This document shows positions 6,351-13,273 of a DNA stretch of 13,273 nucleotides, piece after piece (position 1 is the first letter of the stretch; every line of letters starts with the position of its first letter). The DNA comes from CBDUQI01 sp965369325. GTDB lineage: Bacteria; Pseudomonadota; Gammaproteobacteria; Steroidobacterales; JBCBZW01. The stretch lies in assembly GCA_965369325.1 (NCBI GenBank), contig CBDUQI010000159.1, positions 1-13,273 on the forward strand, in the 5' to 3' direction. The notes under the pieces were generated by a model that had not been told where the DNA came from, made no database searches, and saw only the letters and a program-made list of their open reading frames with translations. The translations under genes and the position numbers were made by a program.

Positions 6351-9300
6351 ATGTTTTCGTTGGGATTTGAGACGGGACGGGGAACGGCCCATGAGGTAGA
6401 TCGCGGTTGGCTTAGTCGGGCCAGCCACACCGGGGCTTGCCTTGTCCTGTTCGGAAGCTTGTTTGCTCACAGTGTCGCAGCCGCAGCACCCAGGCACTTT
6501 GTGGTTCTGGTTGATGCCAGTGGTTCGATGGACAAGCACTTCCGAGGATCATTATGGGGTGAGCGACCTGATCTTCTTGACCATGAGCGTCGGTTGGGCA
6601 CGGTGATCCAAAAAGTGCTCAACACCCCTCCGGGCGAGGGCATTCCCGCACCCGCCGCAGAAGATCTGCTGTCGATTGTGTTGTTTCGGCTTGATTGGCG
6701 ACAACCATCCTATAACGAGATGTTCCTGAGCTGGCCGGAAACCCTGTTGATTAAGCACGGCGCCATCGATTTTCAGAGCGATGTCGCCACGATGGTTCAG
6801 GCTCTAAGGGAAATTCAGCAGAAGAAAGATCGCAAAGCGGTGTTCTCTGGCAACTCCCCGCTGGTCGCGGCAACTGACTTGGCCTTACCCTACCTCGGCT
6901 CAATGCTCGACGTCGATGTGCACAGGCACGTCAGCGAAGTTTATCTGGTGCGGATCACCGACGGGCGCTATCTGTCGCGCACCAACGCCGCAGATGAGGC
7001 CAGCTCCATTCGCAGCATACAGGCGGAGAACGGCTACGCTCAGCCACTGGGGTTCGGCGACTACCGGAGGACCTCATCACGGGTACGTCGCGCCTTAGAC
7101 CTTCGCTTGGCGGGCGAGTGCGCGTTGGTCGCCACCGTCCCCCGACCGTTAACCCTCACCAACAAGATGCATTGCGGCGAGGATGCCTACAAGCGGTTGG
7201 CACCGCGCAACGTTAACGGCGAGCAATGGAGTTCGGGCTTGTTTGCCAGTTGGTTGCGGGTTGAACCGCGCAATCCAGCCGCCTCGTTATTGGTGTTTAG
7301 CGAGAACAGTCGCGTCAGCTTAGACCTGCGAACCGACGGCAACCATGTTGAGTGGTATGCATCGAATGCATTGCGAGTCTCTAACTGGACCGATGATCGC
7401 GAACTAACCTTGAGCTTTGATTCCGCTGAACTGCATCTACCCGACGGTTCGGTCAAGCCGTGCGAGCTTAGCGTGGACACTTCCAACCGGTCTGCGGCAG
7501 TCGGGTGTCCATCTACGGGTGACATCACTATTCCAGCTGACCAGATGGCCTCGGATGACCTCGCCTCAGGTGCCACGGCTTCCTACGAGTTCGATCAACA
7601 CATCCGATTTGTCGGCGCACCAAACCCGCTATATCCGTTTTCGATCCAGTTGCCGCGGATTTCCAAACGTGTCGAACTTGAGTTGCTGCGGGCGGCAAAC
7701 GGGCAACCGCTTACCCACTATCCTGCGGTTGACAGCCCCGGTAAAGGCGGTGAACTTCCAACCCAAGTGAAAGGTTGGTTACTGCCGAGCGAACCAAGTT
7801 TTCTCACAACACCCATTACGCCCGCAGTGCTGACGGATGCATTCCGATCTCTGCCCGATTCGGATCTCCCTGAAGTCAATCAGTTGACTGGCCTGCGGCT
7901 GGCGACCCTTAGCCGCGCGCGACGCGACGCGCTGGTAGCACAATACAACGTGCGCCGCGCAACTAGCAGGTTGTGGTTAGGTGGAATCCTGCTTGGGTTA
8001 GTCCTCGCGTACCTCGTGTTCCCATTGTGGCGCAGATACAGCGCTGCCGCGGACATGTCGCAGGATGTGTTGACGCTCGACTTCAATGCGCCACAGTCTC
8101 CATTCCCGTCTGTGATCGGCCAGTTTCACATCAGACGGGTCGCGCCGCTACCTTTGCTGGGAGTTTTTAATCGCTCTCCCTATGCGCTAAAAGGCGATGT
8201 CGCAGATGTCGGTGCTGGGAAGGCACTCAAGTGGCGCGGCCCAACGCCCGGCATCATGCTCGATCACCCCGATGCGGTCGATATGAGCCGCAAGGTGTTT
8301 GCCGAAGAACCCATCCCGATCTTGTTCAAAACGGACCAGCTACAGGACATAGATGCCGAGCCGAGCGCCGCCGAACCCGAGCTCATCGATGTCCAGTACA
8401 CAATCAGTGTGCCGAAGGCGGCTGGCGAGTCGTCCTTACCGCAGAAGCTGAGCCTGAGCGTCGCGCCCGAGACCTCAAAGCCAACCTTCAGCTGGACGCA
8501 ACACACGATGGGACAAAGCTCTGGGTTTTGTTGTACTGCTTATAAATTCGGTCAGCAGGAGACCTTGATCCAGGGCATGCTAAGTAACGATGTCAGTCAT
8601 CGTTTCAGCTTGCCTGCCGAGAAAAAAATTCGCTTGCGTGTGCGGCGTGATGGCGCGCGTGTAGAGACCGGATTTTATCTACGCCTTGCTGCACAACCCG
8701 ACGAGGCACTCGCCGCCGCGCCCGCCACGCAGCTGGCACTGGCCGCAAACTATCAACGCCCAGTCATGTTCGACATTCTGGTCAACTACGCTGAGCTGGA
8801 GGACCCTGTGCTCGCCGATCGCTACGAACTGGCAGTACTGAGTGAGGGTGATGACGGTGCTCTGATGGAACAGCAATTGCTCATCAAGCGCAGTGTCGAA
8901 CGCACCAATGCCTTGGTTGAGGTAGTTGATTCGGCGAACGTCACGGTTGTGACGCTGAGCCCAGGCGTTACCGAGGGAGACGGACAACAACCGGCGAGCG
9001 GCGCTCAGCTAAATGTTGGTGCTGCAGGGGTATCGAATCTCGTCAGGCTTTGCACCGTGCGCTTAACAAACACCTGTGCAGGCGGGCGTGGATATATCGA
9101 CTACAGTATTCGCATCAATGGACGTTCGGACCATCGGGCGGAGTTGGCTGATGGGGCCATCAGACTCCAACACCAGGATCGCGAATTTTCTCCTCAGGGG
9201 CGTTTGAATGATAACGATGATGCATTGGACGTCTATGTCGAGTTGCTCGGGTCGAACGTAACCAATTTCGAATCCGAATTTGACGTGAGCCTGGATATCG

Positions 9301-11273
9301 AGTTGGACGTAACCTTGGTGCCAGAGGGCGAACTGGGCGCTGAGCAAACCGGTCCCGAACTCGAGCTCATCACCATGCGAGCGCAAGTCTTGGTGCCAGT
9401 CAAGCACGTTCCACAGTTAAACGTTTTGGCAGTCGACTTTGGTACGTCGGCCATCGCCATGGCACACGCGACCGGATCGGGCACGTTCTACCTGCTAGAC
9501 CTGGATGACCAACTATCCACTTACGATAAGAGCATCCAGGGTCGGACTCGCCTGGGGCAATCCGCCCAAGAACCGTTTCTCGCCAGTAACTCGATGATCA
9601 ACTTCTCAGAGCGCCCCCCGGCTCGCCGGGAGGATGCGGCTTGGCCACCGGACCCGCGAGACCCCGACTTCCTTGAGTTGCCGGCCTGGTCCGATGAGGT
9701 GTACCAGGATCCAGGCGCACTGATTCTCTCCTTAAAGCTCCTTATCGCGGCTGGCCGGTCAACACTGGAGTTACCGAGCAATCAGGCACATCAGGCGTCC
9801 GCACCGGCGCCCACCGTAGAGGACGTATTAGTCGGGGCGTACCGTCGTTTGCGAGAAGATTATATTGACCCGATTCTTGGCCGAGAAGCCCGCGAGTATC
9901 CGCGTTTGGTCGTGACGTATCCAAATACGTACACCAATAATCATCTGGCGTTACTTAAGGATGTTGTCGAATCGGCATTTACCGGCGCAGGGGCCGGTGC
10001 TGGCCGACTGTGGACTGATTACATTGAGTATCTGAGCGAGTCAGACGCGATTTGTTACTACTACCTGACTCAGGCTGATAAGCGTTGGGGCGGCTGGGAA
10101 AATGTGCCGGAAAGCGAAGTGCTTCTCGTGATCGATATTGGCGCTGGCACGCTGGACATGAGTCTCCTTGAGATCACTCGCTCTGAAGCAAGGGCCGATA
10201 TGGCGCCAGTCCCAAAGCACATTCGAGTACTCAATCGCACAGGCGTCAACCGCGCAGGGAATCTTCTGACCGAGTGCATTGCCAGAGATTTGGATGCGTG
10301 GTTGCAGATCCACGTGGCCGACTACTACGAGCGACCCATCGTGACAGGCGATGCGCAAGAACCCGGTGTCGGTCAGAACGCGATCATGTTGGAGCTCCGT
10401 GAGGAAATCGAAGCCCTTAAGCGCAGCCTCAGTGCAGGGGAACCGCCAAGAATCAGATTATCCGGTGGCAACTATGGTGGCCACCAGGGCCTACTCCAGG
10501 GCAGCGGCCGAGCATATCGCAAGTACAAAGATATCGAATTTCTTGAAGTCGACGGTGACACCGTCGTATGGGCGCCTTCCGTCGACTTGGTGACAGGGGG
10601 GGAGTACGTCAGTGAGTTTGCCCGACAGGTCGGACAAGTGGACGTGCAACGCTTCATCGACGGGTATGTCGACAAAGACGGTAAGTCAATTGACACTGCA
10701 ATCGTCACCGGTCGAACCGCATTGTGGCCCGGTTTAGTCGATCAACTCAAAGCCAGCTTGCCACAAGTATCAGCGTGGACATCGCTGGAATCCGAAGCCT
10801 TCGAGCTTAAGAAGGCGGCGGTTGACGGCGCGCTTACCAGCGTAATGCGATGGCCGTCCCTAACGATTGAAGATCCCAAGTTATTCGGCTTTTACTGCCT
10901 GCTTTATGAAGTTCGGCCAGGTCCGAATGGGTGGTGCGATCCCATCAAGTTGCAAAACGGGGTTAGGTGCGAGGTTAACAACATCGCAAATGCAACGGCA
11001 TTTCGGGTTGGCTTGCAAACCACTAACGGTTTTCTTGAAGCCTTCAGTTTTGATCGGACGCAGGTTGGGGGCAATCCCGATTGGGTGGCCGTCACTCTGC
11101 ACTACGAGCCGGACGGCACCATCAGCGCGATCGTTGAGAGCTCCAGCCAGCAACAGTTCGACCCAACAACGGAGCACAAAGTACGTGTTCTAAGCGATAA
11201 AGCACTACATATTTGGCCCATGGGATCTGCCGTGCTGAAGAAAATCAGGCCGAACGATTTAATGAGCTCTTAA
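6351..11273 (+). CDS. membrane-spanning vWA / Hsp70-type ATPase fusion protein
   Basis: A 1640-residue protein. ATG 6351 is chosen over GTG 6333 because GAGGG lies 7 nt before it. A signal peptide (about 24-45, ending in four Ala) leads into a vWA domain: MIDAS DxSxS at Asp55, Ser57 and Ser59, Ser169 in the Thr position, and 'VRITDGRY' with Asp204. Four cysteines in the extracytoplasmic half suit disulfides. A single TM helix (541-560, followed by WRR) puts the rest in the cytoplasm. Residues 570-1020 are beta-rich, with no family I can name. Residues 1025-1490 match the Hsp70/actin ATPase fold: phosphate-1 'VDFGTS' (Asp1029), Lys1129 in 'LSLKLLIAAG', Pro1191 in 'VVTYPN', Glu1230 in 'LSESDA', phosphate-2 'IDIGAGTLD' (Asp1262) and adenosine motif 'VTGRT' (1452-1456). 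All Hsp70 catalytic positions look retained. No classical substrate-binding domain follows, only a beta-rich tail of about 130 residues. The GrpE-like gene starts 11 bp on. Confidence 0.85.
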   Translation: MFSLGFETGRGTAHEVDRGWLSRASHTGACLVLFGSLFAHSVAAAAPRHFVVLVDASGSMDKHFRGSLWGERPDLLDHERRLGTVIQKVLNTPPGEGIPAPAAEDLLSIVLFRLDWRQPSYNEMFLSWPETLLIKHGAIDFQSDVATMVQALREIQQKKDRKAVFSGNSPLVAATDLALPYLGSMLDVDVHRHVSEVYLVRITDGRYLSRTNAADEASSIRSIQAENGYAQPLGFGDYRRTSSRVRRALDLRLAGECALVATVPRPLTLTNKMHCGEDAYKRLAPRNVNGEQWSSGLFASWLRVEPRNPAASLLVFSENSRVSLDLRTDGNHVEWYASNALRVSNWTDDRELTLSFDSAELHLPDGSVKPCELSVDTSNRSAAVGCPSTGDITIPADQMASDDLASGATASYEFDQHIRFVGAPNPLYPFSIQLPRISKRVELELLRAANGQPLTHYPAVDSPGKGGELPTQVKGWLLPSEPSFLTTPITPAVLTDAFRSLPDSDLPEVNQLTGLRLATLSRARRDALVAQYNVRRATSRLWLGGILLGLVLAYLVFPLWRRYSAAADMSQDVLTLDFNAPQSPFPSVIGQFHIRRVAPLPLLGVFNRSPYALKGDVADVGAGKALKWRGPTPGIMLDHPDAVDMSRKVFAEEPIPILFKTDQLQDIDAEPSAAEPELIDVQYTISVPKAAGESSLPQKLSLSVAPETSKPTFSWTQHTMGQSSGFCCTAYKFGQQETLIQGMLSNDVSHRFSLPAEKKIRLRVRRDGARVETGFYLRLAAQPDEALAAAPATQLALAANYQRPVMFDILVNYAELEDPVLADRYELAVLSEGDDGALMEQQLLIKRSVERTNALVEVVDSANVTVVTLSPGVTEGDGQQPASGAQLNVGAAGVSNLVRLCTVRLTNTCAGGRGYIDYSIRINGRSDHRAELADGAIRLQHQDREFSPQGRLNDNDDALDVYVELLGSNVTNFESEFDVSLDIELDVTLVPEGELGAEQTGPELELITMRAQVLVPVKHVPQLNVLAVDFGTSAIAMAHATGSGTFYLLDLDDQLSTYDKSIQGRTRLGQSAQEPFLASNSMINFSERPPARREDAAWPPDPRDPDFLELPAWSDEVYQDPGALILSLKLLIAAGRSTLELPSNQAHQASAPAPTVEDVLVGAYRRLREDYIDPILGREAREYPRLVVTYPNTYTNNHLALLKDVVESAFTGAGAGAGRLWTDYIEYLSESDAICYYYLTQADKRWGGWENVPESEVLLVIDIGAGTLDMSLLEITRSEARADMAPVPKHIRVLNRTGVNRAGNLLTECIARDLDAWLQIHVADYYERPIVTGDAQEPGVGQNAIMLELREEIEALKRSLSAGEPPRIRLSGGNYGGHQGLLQGSGRAYRKYKDIEFLEVDGDTVVWAPSVDLVTGGEYVSEFARQVGQVDVQRFIDGYVDKDGKSIDTAIVTGRTALWPGLVDQLKASLPQVSAWTSLESEAFELKKAAVDGALTSVMRWPSLTIEDPKLFGFYCLLYEVRPGPNGWCDPIKLQNGVRCEVNNIANATAFRVGLQTTNGFLEAFSFDRTQVGGNPDWVAVTLHYEPDGTISAIVESSSQQQFDPTTEHKVRVLSDKALHIWPMGSAVLKKIRPNDLMSS

Positions 11274-11284
11274 GGGTAATTTTA

Positions 11285-13186
11285 ATGGACGCCAACCGAG
11301 TTTTGTATGTCGTATTTGCTCTTCTTTGCATATTCTGCGGGAAAGCGTCAGGCGAAGTATACCAATCCGATGTTCGCTGGGAAATCAAGTCGACCACCGT
11401 TGAGGGTGTGCCGGTTTTCGCTTGGGCGGATCGAACGACCAACGAACATCTGTTGTTGTGGCAGATCGGCGGGGTCTGCGTTCGAACGCCGTGGCTTCGG
11501 AATGAAGTATGGTCAACCGTCATCCTACCAGAGCCGATATTGGCAGAAGAACTTCTGTCCGCAAGCGCAGACTCATATTTGTCAACACTACCGCACTTTA
11601 ATGCGCCCGAGAACGTCTTTAACCACCGCGATGGTAGTCAAATTGAGTGCCTGGAAATTAGCGAGCATCCGGTGGAGCAAGCTAGCATCCTCGTCAGCGG
11701 CCTGTATCAGGCGTTCGACACCGTATCCGCCTCACATGAGGCCCTTAAGAATACTCTTGGTGCACTTGAAGGAACGCTTACGAAGAACAATCAGACCCAG
11801 ACCCTCGAGATAAAGAAAATTCTGACGCGCCCGCCGTTCTGGCATGCGGTGGCCGACTGGGTGAACGAACACAAGTGGGGCATTGTGTTGTGGGCACTTA
11901 TCTTGACTGTCTTATCCGGGTTGGCTGCGTGGCGTGGTGTTGGTTGGTTCTGGCCAAAGAGATGGACGAAGGCGCTGGAACCAACAGTAAGCTCGCAAGA
12001 TTCATTCGCGGATCCAGGCAACCGCGCCACCGCCTCTGCAACACCGCACCCCACCGACGAGTCAACGGACGAATGTGTTGATCCCAGTGCCACTCACTTG
12101 GCTTCATCAGAACGAAAGGGATCAACGGCGACGGATCGGGATCAAGTTCATTTGCAAGCTGATTTTGACCGCATGCTGCGCGAACAGTCTCTCCAACTAA
12201 TGAAAGAATGTATGAGAGACATCAAGACTTCAGTTAGACAAGAATTAGATGCGTTTCGTATGAAAACGGAACTCGTTGGAACAGAAGTAAATGGCGACAT
12301 CGAAGGCATGTTCCAGCGAATTGTTAAGCAAAGCCAGAAGCATTATGAAGCGCAAAGTAAAGATCGTGACACCCTGTTAGGGGCTACGATAGCCGTCAAT
12401 ACCGCACTAAAAAAGGCACTTTCAAATCTATCCGAGAAAAATACTGTCACACGACAAGATATTGAGCGAAATCAGAGAAAACTGAGCCTATTTCACGAAA
12501 GTCTGTTGCAACGATACGGACTGTGGGACAAGTCGATTGCGGCCGAAGCGCAACTCAACGATGTACTTGTTTACGCCAATTCTGAGCCCACGCTATGGAG
12601 ACGGCAGAGGGACGCGTTGTCGCACCTTTCGCACTCGTTGAATGACGTGCCAGACCCACATGAAGGGGAGTATCAAGGCGCCGCTTGGATAGCCGAGCTG
12701 CGAAGCCGACTACAACAAGACCGACCCTTCTTTCCAGCGCACCCTGTCTCTGACCTAAATATAAAACGGGAAGGAGGTGATGCAGCTCACTCGGAAGTGC
12801 TGCGCGCACATCTTGTGCAGCAGTGGCCAAACTACCTGATGTTGATCTTTCAGTCCTGGCAACTGCTAAAGGCTTACTGGCCCGCGGAGCATGTGTTGGT
12901 AGCCGTGCTTGAGACAGCCGTCCACACACTGAAACGTATTTGGGCAGAGGTCGACTTCTACCCGGACGATATCACTCTGCTGCAATCCTATCGAGGAGAC
13001 CAAATGCAAGCCGTGCATAAAGTGAAACCCGAGCTGGCTCGTACGCAGGCCTACCAGCAGCGTATGCGAGAGATCAAGGGTGGCCCCGTGGTTACCGATG
13101 TACATGTTTGGGGATACCGGTTGGGGCAAAAGCACCAAGCATCACAAGTGTATGTGTATGACCCCAAAAGTCATGGCCTCCGATGA
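11285..13186 (+). CDS. signal-peptide/TM/coiled-coil protein with GrpE-like C-terminus
   Basis: A 633-residue protein. ATG 11285 has AAGGGTAA upstream and follows the previous stop by 11 bp; the longer frame from TTG 11213 is unlikely. A signal peptide (1-23) is followed by a periplasmic region (24-195) with two cysteines in its mature part, then one TM helix (198-220) ending WPKRW. A polar low-complexity linker (225-290) leads to a long, probably coiled-coil helix (293-440). The C-terminal 130 residues follow GrpE: a helix pair, then 'DQMQAVHKVKPE', which resembles the HxA segment of GrpE, and 'GPVVTDVHVWGYRLGQKHQ' with 'ASQVYVYDP' (600-627). This closely follows the terminal beta-domain of GrpE (pattern V-x-x-V...GYxLxxRxxRxAxVxV). 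It is probably the nucleotide-exchange partner of the adjacent Hsp70-like protein, fixed in the membrane with the same topology. The linker and coiled coil (around 12160-12500) are visibly more AT-rich than the rest of the operon. Confidence 0.75.
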   Translation: MDANRVLYVVFALLCIFCGKASGEVYQSDVRWEIKSTTVEGVPVFAWADRTTNEHLLLWQIGGVCVRTPWLRNEVWSTVILPEPILAEELLSASADSYLSTLPHFNAPENVFNHRDGSQIECLEISEHPVEQASILVSGLYQAFDTVSASHEALKNTLGALEGTLTKNNQTQTLEIKKILTRPPFWHAVADWVNEHKWGIVLWALILTVLSGLAAWRGVGWFWPKRWTKALEPTVSSQDSFADPGNRATASATPHPTDESTDECVDPSATHLASSERKGSTATDRDQVHLQADFDRMLREQSLQLMKECMRDIKTSVRQELDAFRMKTELVGTEVNGDIEGMFQRIVKQSQKHYEAQSKDRDTLLGATIAVNTALKKALSNLSEKNTVTRQDIERNQRKLSLFHESLLQRYGLWDKSIAAEAQLNDVLVYANSEPTLWRRQRDALSHLSHSLNDVPDPHEGEYQGAAWIAELRSRLQQDRPFFPAHPVSDLNIKREGGDAAHSEVLRAHLVQQWPNYLMLIFQSWQLLKAYWPAEHVLVAVLETAVHTLKRIWAEVDFYPDDITLLQSYRGDQMQAVHKVKPELARTQAYQQRMREIKGGPVVTDVHVWGYRLGQKHQASQVYVYDPKSHGLR

Positions 13187-13273
13187 GAGTCGAATCGATG
13201 TCAACCCCAATCTCGGAACGCCCTAGCGCACTTCCATTCGCATTAGCTGCGTTGGTTTTGTTCATGCTGGTAT
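13183..13273 (+). CDS. N-terminus of a further gene with hydrophobic leader (3' end outside window)
   Basis: ATG 13183 overlaps the TGA of the GrpE-like gene (ATGA), and the frame stays open for 30 codons to the window edge. A second in-frame ATG at 13198 is an alternative start. After about 15 polar residues (MRVESMSTPISERPS) comes 'ALPFALAALVLFMLV', the beginning of a signal peptide or TM anchor. The overlap and lack of a ribosome-binding site imply translational coupling, so this is probably another membrane or exported component of the same operon. Too little is visible to name it. Confidence 0.65.
   Translation, partial: MRVESMSTPISERPSALPFALAALVLFMLV

Noticed and set aside
6233..6539. 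Reverse-strand open frames at the start of the vWA/Hsp70-like gene.
   Set aside because: They lie opposite the signal-peptide and vWA coding region or in the gap, lack ribosome-binding sites and show no domain-like composition.

Overview
The window comes from a Gram-negative, moderately GC-rich bacterium, probably a proteobacterium. The evidence is Sec-type signal peptides, proteins laid out across an inner membrane and periplasm, and an OmpA-like periplasmic domain. No RNA gene, IS element, CRISPR array or phage gene was seen, so the taxon cannot be narrowed from sequence alone. The content looks like an accessory locus of signalling or conflict type rather than core metabolism.

Layout. The left edge holds the 3' end of an unidentified rightward gene (1-321). 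Two leftward membrane genes follow: a small three-helix protein (428-745) and, upstream of it, an unusual ion channel (861-2282). The channel has an OmpA-like domain inserted between its outer helix and its pore loop. A divergent intergenic region of about 310 bp carries two perfect inverted repeats. Rightward from there come a tail-anchored, HEAT-repeat, STAND-like protein whose P-loop looks decayed (2597-5215) and a TIR-domain protein that overlaps it by ATGA (5212-6048). After a gap of about 300 bp comes a 1640-residue protein joining a periplasmic vWA domain, one membrane helix, beta-rich linkers and a complete-looking Hsp70-type ATPase domain (6351-11273). Eleven bases later a signal-peptide/TM/coiled-coil protein starts, whose C-terminus looks like the GrpE nucleotide-exchange fold (11285-13186). 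A further gene with a hydrophobic N-terminus overlaps it by ATGA and runs off the window (13183-13273).

How the genes may work together (inference). The vWA/Hsp70-like and GrpE-like proteins have the same topology, with a sensor domain in the periplasm, one TM helix, and chaperone-type ATPase or exchange-factor domains in the cytoplasm. They could form a membrane-spanning, nucleotide-switched signalling complex. The TIR protein has an intact WxxxE motif, so it may be an NAD-consuming effector. The STAND-like protein shares a short GRDF motif with it and is its likely tethering or regulatory partner at the membrane. The channel, with a possible cell-wall-binding domain in its turret, would be a second membrane effector or sensor. 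I do not recognise this gene combination as a named system. It is the main reason to look again at this window.
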